A stretch of DNA of 64,000 nucleotides, from positions 83,892-147,891 of the forward strand of contig NZ_AAWS01000019.1 in assembly GCF_000169175.1 (NCBI RefSeq), in the 5' to 3' direction. The notes below the pieces were generated by a model, which was not told the origin of the DNA, made no database searches, and saw nothing but the letters and a program-made list of their open reading frames with translations. The stretch comes from Microscilla marina ATCC 23134. GTDB lineage: Bacteria; Bacteroidota; Bacteroidia; Cytophagales; Microscillaceae. The position numbers were made by a program, and so were the translations under genes. Below, piece after piece: positions 26,799-35,837 of the stretch (positions are counted from its first letter, which is position 1; each line of letters starts with the position of its first letter).

Positions 26799-28267
26799 TT
26801 GTAGAAATTAAAAAGGGTATAAAAAATTGAATTCCAATTAATTATACCCATAATTCATTGCAAAAGGTTATTATTATATCTCCTAAAACATCATAATAGC
26901 TTTTACAATGAATATACATTTTAAAAAAACTTTCGTAAAGAACTATCCTCTTTAGTAAAAAAATATTTTCGTGGTCATTTTTGTGAGGAGGTCAACATAT
27001 TTACTACCATTTCGGAAACATTTGATAAATCGTGTTTGAGTTTAGAGGAATGCACTAAACTAGAAAAGCTTCTGCAGGTTTTTTATTTGGGTCAATTGGT
27101 AGGTTTACCTACTTTGAACAGTATCTTAGTGAAGCATGGGGTTGTGAGCAATTCTGCTCAAATCAGCTATCAAAAGTTGGCTTCTAATTTATCTATTAGC
27201 ACCATTCGGAAGCTATTTGAAGAGGTTTTTTCGGCTCAGTTGGGTCAGGTACTCCAAGAAATGAGTGAAAAAGATTCAAGTTGTTGGTCAAAAACAACGG
27301 TCACTGTTGTGTTGGATGATAGCGTGTTTCGGTGTTGGCTATCTTCTCAGAATCATTTGAAAGATTTTGAGGAGTGCTACGGGAAATTTTTTAGTGGTCA
27401 GTTTGGTACAAGTGTGTATGGTTTTCGGGTGTTGACCCTTGGGGTGAGCATTGATGGGGTATTTTACCCACTTTTCTTTGATTTTATCAAGAAGAAAACC
27501 TCCAACGCTTATCAGAAACCAGCAAAAGTAGCTCAAAAGCTTGTGAGGCGCTGGGGAGAATATCGCAAAAAGCTGACTAGAACTGGGTATGATTTTCCTA
27601 CACTTCACCTGAGTTGTGACAATGGATATAGTAATGAGGCTTTGGCAGAAAGTTGTGCCCAAAATGGACTTTGTTACATCAGTGTAACCAAAAAATCTCA
27701 TTATGTGGTAATAGAGGGTCAAAAGGTAAAGCTCTCTGATTGGATTGAGAAAGAATTTATCCCAGCAGAGCAAGCTCATCAAGCGAGTCAAAAAATGCTT
27801 CCTGAGGAAGATAAAACCACTTTTAAAAGGAGAATAAGTGCCTATTATTGTAGCAAGAAACAAGCTGTAACTTTGCTGTTTTTTCGGCTCAATGGATCAA
27901 AGAAAGTAAGTGTTATTTATAGCACAAGTAAACATATTTTCGCCAAAACCTTGCGAAGACACTGGTTTCAGAGAACTTATATTGAACAGTTTTTCAAATT
28001 ACTCAAACATGTGCTCCAAATTGGGGAAGCCAGAACAAAAGACAAAAAAGGTTTTGAATTCAAGTTATACCGATTTTCTTATGTAGCCTTGCACGCACAA
28101 AAACTGGTGAAATGGATCAGAAAACAAATGAAGGGTTTTAACAAAAAAGGGTTCATTACCATACAGCGAACCCTTAATTCAGACCCGGATATTTTAGACC
28201 TTTTGCAAGAAAAATTAATAGCAAACATTTGTAAATCAAATAGTTATAAACAATGAAATAATTACAA
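26799..28267 (+). mobile_element. Insertion sequence with DDE transposase, inserted in the RND pump gene
   Basis: The element is 1469 bp, bounded by direct repeats TTTAAG (26793-26798, 28268-28273). The ends are TTGTAGAAATTAAAAAG on the left and, read inward, TTGTAATTATTTCATTG on the right: a weak inverted repeat whose first five bases match exactly and about 10 of 17 overall. It carries one transposase frame on the plus strand, opposite to the pump gene. Excision in silico restores the frame of the host gene, which fixes the ends. The family seems IS4-like from the transposase, but the 6-bp duplication and the weak terminal repeats leave this open. Confidence 0.9.
27036..28256 (+). CDS. DDE transposase of the insertion sequence
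   Basis: The frame gives 406 residues from a TTG at 27036, but the real N-terminus is probably longer. The same frame is open back to 26925 with protein-like sequence, and an ATG at 26908 enters it only by a shift of one base at a run of seven A (26923-26929), giving about 449 residues. The DDE triad is visible: Asp95 in VVLDDSVFRC, Asp195 in LSCDNGYSNE and Glu317 in RTYIEQFFKLLKHVL, spaced as in IS4-superfamily enzymes, with a long beta-strand insertion between the second Asp and Glu. It lies antisense to the pump gene. Confidence 0.85.
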   Translation: MSLEECTKLEKLLQVFYLGQLVGLPTLNSILVKHGVVSNSAQISYQKLASNLSISTIRKLFEEVFSAQLGQVLQEMSEKDSSCWSKTTVTVVLDDSVFRCWLSSQNHLKDFEECYGKFFSGQFGTSVYGFRVLTLGVSIDGVFYPLFFDFIKKKTSNAYQKPAKVAQKLVRRWGEYRKKLTRTGYDFPTLHLSCDNGYSNEALAESCAQNGLCYISVTKKSHYVVIEGQKVKLSDWIEKEFIPAEQAHQASQKMLPEEDKTTFKRRISAYYCSKKQAVTLLFFRLNGSKKVSVIYSTSKHIFAKTLRRHWFQRTYIEQFFKLLKHVLQIGEARTKDKKGFEFKLYRFSYVALHAQKLVKWIRKQMKGFNKKGFITIQRTLNSDPDILDLLQEKLIANICKSNSYKQ

Positions 28268-28273
28268 TTTAAG
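28268..28273. repeat. Target site duplication, right copy
   Basis: TTTAAG matches the left copy. On the minus strand it reads CTTAAA inside codons TTC-TTA-AA of the pump gene. Confidence 0.85.
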
Positions 28274-30606
28274 AAATACTCTTGCCCATTGACCAAACGA
28301 ATGCGCATGTTTTCCAAGTCGCTCATCGACGAACGGTCTTGTTCGGCATAACGCACCCACACTTTTACTTCGTCTATGCCGCGCTGCAGGCGTTGTACCT
28401 CACTACCAAAGAAACCTTGTCGCACTTGCCCTAAAATGTCTTGTACCCTGAGCCCCAACTGGCTTGCCTTGTCTTTGAGCGATATATCGATCTCGCGTAA
28501 ACCCTGTTGGTCGCTGTCTACTACATCCTTCAAAATCTTCATTTTTGACATTTCCTCTTTGAGCTCTTCTTTGGCAGCGTCCAGTTCTTTGCTGTTAAGC
28601 CCTAACAAAGCAACCGATACAGCCCGCCCAAAAGGAGAGGAAATATTGTAAGATACTTTCTCGGCAAGAGGAATGGCTCCTGCTTTTTTGCGAATGGCAT
28701 TAGAGATGGTAAAACTCGCCACGGGTCGTTCTTCGCCTCCCAACAGGCTAATGTTTAGGCTGGCGTCGTAGGTGGTAGGTCCCAGGTTACGCTGAATTTT
28801 CACAATCATGTCTTTGCCATGCTTTTTCTTCAACTCTTTGTTTACCTCCCAGGCGGCATCTTCTATATGTTTGATCCACTTGCCCGTGATGTCTTCTCTG
28901 GTTCCGGCGGGCATGGTAATGCTCACTGTAAGGTCGTCGCGTTCTACAAAAGGAAAAAATGTGGTGCGAATGATACCTCCTTTAAAAGCCCCTAGGGTAA
29001 CCAAAAACATGGCAATGAAAATAACTACTGTAAAGAATTTATTTTGTAACGAAAACCTGAGTACTGGGGCATACAATGTATTACGCAACCAGTTCATCAG
29101 GTTAGAGGTAAACCGTTCTACTTTGGTAGGCTCTTTGGTTTTGAGCGCTTTAGAATGCGATATGTGGGCAGGTAATATAAGGGCACCCTCTACCAATGAA
29201 AATATAAGGGTACAAATGACTACAAACGCCATATTGCTAAATATATCGCCGAGGCGACCTTCGATAAAATAAAATAGCGAGAATGCTACCACTGTAGTCA
29301 AAATGGCTGAAAATACCGCAGGCAATACATTCATAGTGCCATCTACAGCAGCCTGAGTGGGGTCTTTGCCCTTTTCGTACTCTTGGTAAATGCTTTCGGC
29401 AATCACAATACCGTCGTCTACCAGAATACCGATTACGAGGATCATTCCAAACAACGAGATAACGTTGATAGACATGCCCATAAATGACCCCAGGATAAAC
29501 ATACCCATAAAACAAATAGGAATGCTAATGGCTACCCAAAGCGCCAGGCGATAATGTAAAAACAAGGCAAGGAACACCACTACCAATATTGCCCCTACCA
29601 ACCCATTGTTTACCAAAAGGTCTATCCTTTGTCGCAAGTAGTCAGACCCATCACGGATGATGGTAGCTTTGACTACCTCATTGTTGGCGTTGTACTTTTC
29701 GAGGTACTCTCTTACCTTTTCGGTAATATGAAAAATATCTTCGTTGATGGTGTTCTGTACCGTTACCACTACCGAAGGTTTTTTGTTGAGAAAGGTGCGG
29801 CTGGGGTCGCTAGATGCCCACTGATCTTTGATGGTGGCTACATCAGACAAACGCACCATTTTACCCTCAGGTGTATTTTTCAACACAATGTTTCGCAAGT
29901 CCTGGGCGTAGTAGTTTTTAGACTTGGCTCTGATCAAGAGTTCCTCTTTTTTTCCTTTTACTTTACCTCCGGTAATCTCCAGGTTGGTTTTACGAATAGC
30001 ATCAGAGGCCTGGGCAAAAGTGAGTTGATAAGCCCGCAAATCGGCTTCACGAAAACTCACTTCTATTTCTTCGTCAGGAAACCCACCCAAAGACACCTTA
30101 GAAATACCATCAATTGCCCTCAACTCGTTTTCTACATCACGGGCAAACGTTTTGAGGGTTTTTAAGTCTACATTGCCACTGAGCGCAAAACTAATGGCAA
30201 GGCTTAGGTTTTCTCGTTTGTAAATAATGGCGGGCTCCATACCACTGGGGAAAGAGCTGATTCGATCTAACGAGTTTTTTACATCCTGTAGTATCTTATC
30301 GGTTTTGTAGTTAGAGGCTACTTCTACATTGACCGAGCCACTGTTTTCGCTCGACACTGACGATATACGCTCTATGCCGGTCAAGCCTTTTAGGTTATCT
30401 TCTATCTTGGTTACAATCCCCTCTTCTATTTCTTCGGGCGAAGACCCAGGGTATACTACTTGAATGCTAATGTTCTTGCTTTCGGTTTCGGGAAAAAAGG
30501 TAGAACGAATGTTCTTGAGCCCAAACCAGCCAAATAGCAAGATCAGCACCATGAGCAGGTTTCCAGTAATGGGGTATTTTATAAAATAAGTTACTATGCT
30601 TCGCAT
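28268..30606 (-). pseudogene. RND efflux pump gene, 5' part (cut by IS)
   Basis: From the ATG at 30606 this encodes the first 778 authentic residues of an RND transporter: the N-terminal helix (ITGNLLMVLILLFGWFGL), the porter domain (VVYPGSSPEEIEEGIVTKIE), the transmembrane block with the proton-relay pair in GILVDDGIVIAESIYQEYEKG, and a second porter domain. Translation runs through the IS boundary and stops at 28174 after 32 foreign residues. With the 3' part the pump would be 1079 residues, the normal size. It lacks the second transmembrane half, so it cannot function as is. Homologs export drugs, detergents or metals; the substrate here is unknown. Confidence 0.9.
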
Positions 30607-31011
30607 GATATGCGTTGATTTATTACGAATGAGAGAATTACGAATTATGAGTGCTTAGTGATGAGCACCTAATGGAGACTGTGCCAACCTCCCGCTTATA
30701 GAGCACCTGACCACGGATTTCTAGCTAATTAATTCATAACTAATTGAAAATAAGTATCCTATGAATTTATTAGTTGCCTATATAACAGGGTGTACCTAGA
30801 ACTTTGCACTTAGTCCTTAGAACTTTGTCGGAGCTTCCACCTATATGTTTTGAAAACCATTGTGTCATAAAAATATGGAAGCATGTAGGGTAACCTTCAA
30901 CTTGCTGTTTATCGCTTATGCCACCGATATGCATCGGTATTTAGTAGCTACTTATGGAACAGGACGAACCTAGCCCCTAGAACCCAGTCCCCAGCACCAA
31001 CCCTTCTAAAT
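30607..31011. other. Gap between pump and MFP genes with short dispersed repeats
   Basis: These 405 bases have no gene. They contain a 50-base segment (30731-30780, with core TAACTAATTGAAAATAA) that is also found, with few changes, at 35647-35696. They also contain a hairpin, ACCGAT-ATGC-ATCGGT, at 30923-30938, related to those near 35755 and 51652. Such an inter-operon gap between MFP and RND genes is unusually long and may carry an internal promoter or processing site. Confidence 0.5.
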
Positions 31012-32142
31012 CTACTGACTATGACTATCCGCTGCTTTGACCTTCATTCCCACAAAAGCCCCTGATACGGCATTTTTGGGCAATAAAGCCCCCTCTTTGA
31101 GCCCTTGTACCACTACATTGTTGCCTGTGTAACGCAGTATTTTCACCTCTTGCAAAGCAAGCGCCCCCTCTTTGATTACATACACTTGATTTTTGTTGAC
31201 AATGAGGTTGCGTGACAATGCAACCGCCTCTCTGATAGTGGCAGCGTTTATTTCTCCTTTGAGATACATACCTTCCCGCAGGTTTTTGCCCGTGGTACCC
31301 ACAAATACTTTAACAGTTTGAGTAGCAGCATCCATTTTATCACTAATTCTGCGTATGCGCCCTGTCCACTCTCCGCCAATGTCTTCAGAATATAACTTTA
31401 CCTGATCGCCAATATTTACTAAGTCAATGTCTTTGAGACTCACGGTGGCTTCAAACTCAAAGTTAAAAGGGTTGATAAATTCGCCTAGTTTTTGCCCATT
31501 ACGCACCAATGTGCCAGGGTAAATACTGGCTTCGGTTACTACTCCGGTAAAAGGGGCGTATACATTGTATTTTCTGAGGCGGGCTTCGGCACTTTTGATG
31601 GTATAGTATTGGTCGTAAATATTTTTTGCCAGAATAAAGTACTTTTCTTTGGTGCCCGATGTTTTAGGCAATGGCACAATGGCTTGCTCTATCTTGAAAT
31701 CATCTATGTATTTTTGCCATTTCTGAAAAGCCTCCGGGTAGTCAAGTTTTAGATCGGGCAACAATTGAGTGATGGCATTGAGCAAACGGCTTTTTTGCGA
31801 CAATATATTCAGGCGGGCTTCCTGGTCATCAATGCTTACCAGGATAGCACCTGCTCCAAATCGGTTGCCTTCGCGGAAACGGTTGCTGCTTTTGCGTAAT
31901 ATGCCCGAAACTTCGGCGTATACGTCCATTTTTTCATAAGACATAAGTTTACCAGTGACAGTAATAGGGGCTTGAATCTCCTGATTGCTCACCTTGATAG
32001 TTTCTACAGTGGGCATCACTTTTTTGGGTTTCCCCTTGCGACGCTTTTGGGGCTTGTTGTCGCTCAAAGATTTGTTGATTGCCACTGCTCCTCCCAGAAT
32101 AACAAAAGCAACAATCACAATAATAATCTGACGTGTTTTCAT
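31012..32142 (-). CDS. RND efflux membrane fusion protein (HlyD/MFP family)
   Basis: The 376 residues start with a membrane anchor (IIIVIVAFVILGGAVAI). Then come a lysine-rich linker, the barrel-sandwich strand TVETIKVSNQEIQAPITVTG, the biotinyl-lipoyl-like pair YEKMDVYAEVSGILRKS and APFTGVVTEASIYPGTLV, and a C-terminal beta barrel (NLREGMYLKGEINAATI). A long helical hairpin is suggested by IDFFKIEQAIVPL-like segments near residues 130-190. It should link the inner-membrane pump to the TolC-like duct. It is the first gene of the efflux operon, whose second gene is broken by the IS. Confidence 0.88.
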   Translation of the reverse strand: MKTRQIIIVIVAFVILGGAVAINKSLSDNKPQKRRKGKPKKVMPTVETIKVSNQEIQAPITVTGKLMSYEKMDVYAEVSGILRKSSNRFREGNRFGAGAILVSIDDQEARLNILSQKSRLLNAITQLLPDLKLDYPEAFQKWQKYIDDFKIEQAIVPLPKTSGTKEKYFILAKNIYDQYYTIKSAEARLRKYNVYAPFTGVVTEASIYPGTLVRNGQKLGEFINPFNFEFEATVSLKDIDLVNIGDQVKLYSEDIGGEWTGRIRRISDKMDAATQTVKVFVGTTGKNLREGMYLKGEINAATIREAVALSRNLIVNKNQVYVIKEGALALQEVKILRYTGNNVVVQGLKEGALLPKNAVSGAFVGMKVKAADSHSQ

Positions 32143-32674
32143 GATATATATTTAGTACACTTTACCTTGGCGATAGGATGAAAAATATCTTTACCTACAG
32201 AAATGGTCTTTTGTTTTCTTGAAACACCATATCTTGTACAAACTACTTACTTTAAAGGTAAATGTGCCAGCGAATATTTTTTTTGTATAATTGTATTTTA
32301 ACAAAACTATAACATATTAATCCTATAACCGATGAAAGGATGTTTTGTTAAACACAAGCTGGTTGAACGTTACAAAAGTAGGGCTTTGCCTGATGAATAA
32401 ATACCCAAAAAAGTTTAGCTTATACCCAAAAACGACATTTTGAAAAAATCAACTAAAATAATTAGGTGTAGGCTTACAAGGGCAAGTACTCAATAAAGTT
32501 GAATTTAGGTAGAATTGTATTTTTTTAATAACTTAATTATGATAGATTGCTTTATTGTTCAATGGTTGGACAGTTCACGAAGCATTTTTTTTCAATTAAG
32601 AATGGGCGAAACCCTACCAGGGTTTGCCTTGAGTGTTGCACCAGGCAATATGAAACCTATAAACCCATAAAACC
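32143..32674. other. Divergent gap between the MFP and PqiA-like genes
   Basis: These 532 bases hold the promoters of both flanking genes, but no clear TAnnTTTG pair is visible. One segment (32549-32573, GCTTTATTG-TTCAATGGTTGG) resembles 33707-33732 on the other side of the PqiA-like gene, so related repeat ends flank that gene. Confidence 0.4.
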
Positions 32675-33583
32675 ATGAGCCAACCCAAAACCAACCGTTT
32701 TTTTATAGCCCTTGCTTTTGCTTATTTATTGGCAAGCCTTTGTACCACTTATTTTATGATGGGTTTTGCCCAAAGCTATCAACAGCATAAAACCAGCTAC
32801 ACCGAAACCCTTAACTTTCAGGAACGATTGCTCAACGCCCGCGAATGGATGTTTGCGTCGGAGTGGGAGCCCAAGAAAGCCCAGGCTGCCGCTACCTTTA
32901 AAGAAGCCCAAGCCGATTTTTTGCGTGCCCAACGCTGGGCTTACCTGGGAGCAGCCCTGGCAGTTATCTTTATTATATTAGTGGTGGTGTTTTTTCAGCG
33001 GCACCCCTTATTTTACCAAAAACTCAGCTTTACTTTTATAGTCATTGCGTTGGGGTGTTTGGGGACAGGCATTTTTGCGCCTATGCTCGAAATAGAAGCT
33101 TTTTCGCAAGACCTCACCATTCCGCTAAAGACCCATGTAAACCTGGGCATTACCAAAGTAAAAGTTGACCTGTCGAAAACTTTTGATGGACGAATGTATT
33201 TTTATTACCAAAACAAATCTATCGTAGAATTGATCAAGCTTTTGTTCCAGAAGAAAAGCTTTTTGGTAGGCGGAGCCATTTTAGGTTTTAGTGTGCTGAT
33301 ACCCTTGTTCAAACTCCTGTTTTCTGTTTTATTGCTCTCGTCGGGGTGGGTGCGTCATACCACGTGGGTGCAACAGTTGGTGAGCGGTATAGGCAAATGG
33401 TCAATGGCCGATGTGTTTGTAGCCGCCATTTTTCTTGCTTATTTGTCTTTTCAACACATGAACGCGGGCATCGACACCGAAAGCAACCTCTTATGGGGTG
33501 CCTACTTCTTTTTAGCCTATTGCGTATTTTCTATTTCGTCTACCTACTTTATTAGCCAGGCTATCAAGAAGGAGCTGTTTTAG
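32675..33583 (+). CDS. PqiA-like membrane protein
   Basis: The 302 residues have about five to six membrane helices. The C-terminal half shows the paraquat-inducible protein A pattern: a charged segment, then SIVELIKLLFQKKSF, a helix FLVGGAILGFSVLIPLFKLLF, and GKWSMADVFVAAIFLAYLSF. A periplasmic loop after LEIEAFSQDLTIPLKTHVNL fits the family. PqiA proteins belong to lipid-transport systems with MCE partners in Proteobacteria, but no pqiB or MCE gene is nearby here, so the role is uncertain. The N-terminal half has an extra coiled segment (AREWMFASEWEPKKAQAAAT) not usual in PqiA. Confidence 0.7.
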   Translation: MSQPKTNRFFIALAFAYLLASLCTTYFMMGFAQSYQQHKTSYTETLNFQERLLNAREWMFASEWEPKKAQAAATFKEAQADFLRAQRWAYLGAALAVIFIILVVVFFQRHPLFYQKLSFTFIVIALGCLGTGIFAPMLEIEAFSQDLTIPLKTHVNLGITKVKVDLSKTFDGRMYFYYQNKSIVELIKLLFQKKSFLVGGAILGFSVLIPLFKLLFSVLLLSSGWVRHTTWVQQLVSGIGKWSMADVFVAAIFLAYLSFQHMNAGIDTESNLLWGAYFFLAYCVFSISSTYFISQAIKKELF

Positions 33584-33670
33584 GTGTATAGCGCTGGTAG
33601 GGTTTGGGGGTAAGCTTAACGGCAACTAACAAGTTGATCCATTAAATGCGTGTAGTTTTATTAGTTACTG

Positions 33671-33797
33671 AAGTTACGCAGACCTCCCTATTTTGATGTT
33701 TATATGGCTTTATTGCTTAATGGTTGGGCGACACATTGCGCAACAATATAGCCATTCAACAATAAAAACATGTGATCTTCAGAAACCTGCGTAACTT
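33671..33797. repeat. Small MITE-like inverted-repeat element after the PqiA-like gene
   Basis: The perfect terminal 11-bp repeat AAGTTACGCAG against CTGCGTAACTT bounds 127 bases. Inner arms also pair partly: TTTATTGCTTAATGG with CCATTCAACAATAAA. One inner arm resembles the segment at 32549-32573. There is no frame; it may be a non-autonomous element or a stable RNA hairpin at the 3' end of the gene. Confidence 0.55.
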
Positions 33798-33901
33798 GAG
33801 TTAGTGAGTACCTGTTTCTGTTAAAGCCTATTCAACCTTCACCAACTTGGGTTTTGATTGAGTTGTATTCATAAAGTAACAGGTGTTTAGTGTGCTTTTC
33901 T

Positions 33902-34369
33902 CTATTTACCGTACCACTCTACCTCTTCTTCGTACAAACGCTGACTTAAGTCTTTGCCTGCATGCAATTTTTTAAATAAAGTAACCTCGTGGCGACTTTG
34001 TGGTCCCCCACCAATACGCACCAATGAATCTATGTATTGTACAAACGCATTAGATTCATCGCCAAACTTTTCACCCACAATTATTTGTTTCTTTACAGGG
34101 TAAACCCCAGCACGTACTCTAAAAGCTTGACTTGCCGAAAATCCCACCGTATCCATCCCCAATCTATCAGCAAGCACATAGGCTAGTTGTGGCACCCCCA
34201 TATTGGTAAAACCACTGACAAGTTCATAATTTTTATTTGGGTGGTTGGCTATAATTTGAGTGATGATTTTTTCGAGCTTTTCAGCTGCTGTTTTTTTATC
34301 AAACTGATTGCGGCTAAAGCCTACTACGCCTATGCTAAGCGTTTCACTTGCTACCTTATTTTCTCCCAT
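33902..34369 (-). CDS. SLOG/Rossmann-like protein
   Basis: The 155 residues start with a strand-loop SIGVVGFSRNQFDKKTAAEKL and continue with YELVSGFTNMGVPQLAYVLADRLG and RIGGGPQSRHEVTLFKKL. This glycine-rich Rossmann pattern resembles the SLOG/YpsA superfamily, whose members bind nucleotides or nucleotide-derived ligands. The assignment is tentative. Its start codon lies 19 bases inside the end of the glycosyltransferase gene, so translation is probably coupled, and the two proteins may work together, for example in nucleotide-sugar handling, though this is inference. Confidence 0.55.
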   Translation of the reverse strand: MGENKVASETLSIGVVGFSRNQFDKKTAAEKLEKIITQIIANHPNKNYELVSGFTNMGVPQLAYVLADRLGMDTVGFSASQAFRVRAGVYPVKKQIIVGEKFGDESNAFVQYIDSLVRIGGGPQSRHEVTLFKKLHAGKDLSQRLYEEEVEWYGK

Positions 34370-35466
34370 ACCTTCAATAACTTAACTTCTTCGGTTTCCC
34401 AATAAATCTCTGTTGTGTTTGCTTTGTGCTGGTAAAAATGTTGTTGACAGGCTTGCGACCAATATTGAGGAGCTACTGCCAAATGATCAAAGTCAAGCAA
34501 TTGTCCAGCATCGTATTGTTGTATAAAACCTCTCCATGCCTCATTGGTTTGCACCAACATAGGCGTTTGCAACGCCACACACTCATAAAACTTGGTAGGA
34601 ATCCGGTTTTTTACACTTTGATTTACCCGATAAGGCAACAACGCAAAATGGGCTTGTTGCAAGTGGGCAATAATGCGGGCATGAGGTACCGGAGTTCGAC
34701 TGGTTGCTAACTGAATAAAGGAGTTTTGGGTAGCCAATTGTTGCAGTCGTTGCCAGTCTTGAGCCTTGGGGCAATGACCCACAATCACCAGTCGAATGGC
34801 AGGAACTTGTTGGTGCAAAGTTTTTGCCCACTCAATGGCGCTAAATACCCCATACCCCTCAGATACAGTACCCGAATAGACCAACAATCCGGTCGTTCGC
34901 TGACCATCCCTTACCTGCGTTAATCGGTTAATTTTATTGGCAACTACCGTACTTTTAGTTTGCACAAAGGGCATTTCGGTCAGGTAACAGGCTTCTGCCA
35001 AAAGATAATGCCTTATTTTGGGGTGCACCAGGCGTTCTATTGCCCGAATGCCCCACGCCAGCGGTAAGCGTAGCCACCAGGCAAAAACCTGGGTATAACG
35101 CACATTGCGGTAGTAGTTTTCCTGTACGTCGTATACAATGTGCACCTTGCGAAACCAACTGTATAGATACACAGGCAACAGCAACTCAAAAGTTGCCACG
35201 ACTACTACCTGAGGTTTGAGCCGCCATAGTTTGCGTAAAAAGCGAATGCCCGCCCCCAGGCGTGTCCATGACAAGCGGTTAAACTTGTATAAAGGGTGAA
35301 AGTGTACATTTTTGGCAAGGGGTTGGGTGGTTTTTGCCGAACAAAAGCCGATGAAATGAAAGGTGTCTTGTGGCGAGTGTTGGGCAAGCGATTGTCCTAT
35401 TTTCTGATACAACCGTACATCGTTTACGGGCTTGAGTATAGAGGCTAATACAATGGTACGAGACAT
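34351..35466 (-). CDS. Glycosyltransferase, GT4-like (GT-B fold)
   Basis: From the ATG at 35466 (preferred over 35481, since MSRTIVLASILKPVNDVRLY is the natural GT-B start) there are 371 residues. The N-terminal Rossmann domain has FHFIGFCSAKTT and LKPQVVVVATFELLLPVYLY. The C-terminal domain has RTTGLLVYSGTVSEGYGVFSAI, then the donor-binding region RIIAHLQQAHFALLPYR and KNRIPTKFYECVALQTPMLV, where the Glu is the usual catalytic-site acid. The protein has no clear signal peptide. It likely adds a sugar to a lipid or polysaccharide carrier at the cytosolic face; no polysaccharide operon surrounds it. It overlaps the downstream SLOG-like gene. Confidence 0.82.
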   Translation of the reverse strand: MSRTIVLASILKPVNDVRLYQKIGQSLAQHSPQDTFHFIGFCSAKTTQPLAKNVHFHPLYKFNRLSWTRLGAGIRFLRKLWRLKPQVVVVATFELLLPVYLYSWFRKVHIVYDVQENYYRNVRYTQVFAWWLRLPLAWGIRAIERLVHPKIRHYLLAEACYLTEMPFVQTKSTVVANKINRLTQVRDGQRTTGLLVYSGTVSEGYGVFSAIEWAKTLHQQVPAIRLVIVGHCPKAQDWQRLQQLATQNSFIQLATSRTPVPHARIIAHLQQAHFALLPYRVNQSVKNRIPTKFYECVALQTPMLVQTNEAWRGFIQQYDAGQLLDFDHLAVAPQYWSQACQQHFYQHKANTTEIYWETEEVKLLKVWEKIR

Positions 35467-35646
35467 ATAGTGATACTTCAAACAGGGTAAAAAGTCAAAT
35501 TTTCAGATGCATCGCCTCCGTAAGGTGGGGACACCTACGGATCAATACAAATAAGCTGTTGATTGTAAGCGATATACAAATTTTATAAGAAAGCTATAGT
35601 GCTCAAACCATTCAAACAATTGACTTTTAGATTATCTTAACTGAAA

Positions 35647-35837
35647 AATTAATAACTAATTGAAAATAAATATACTATGAATTATTAGCTACCTACAAAC
35701 CGAATCTACAGCAGCTTGCTGTGATGAGCCCAACGCAGCTAAACAGGTAGTAACACCGATATTTACCGGTATCTAAGGACTTGCGGCTTGTCGCTTAAAG
35801 CTTGCCCCTATCGAAGCTTCTTACCATTCAACCTACA
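35647..35837. repeat. Dispersed repeat block at the 3' end of the histidine kinase gene
   Basis: The block joins three pieces. One is a near copy of the 50-base segment at 30731-30780. The second is a hairpin-like ACCGAT-ATTT-ACCGGT at 35755-35770. The third is a copy of the end of a module (GACTTGTCGCTTAAAGCTTG-like) known from the array at 40.3-40.5 kb. It ends within 20 bases of the kinase stop, the same position relative to a stop codon as the other modules. Confidence 0.55.

Noticed and set aside
26793..26877. Alternative target duplication ATTTC at the IS ends
   Set aside because: It would leave extra residues in the pump and gives poorer terminal repeat matching; TTTAAG gives both an exact frame and matching TTGTA ends.
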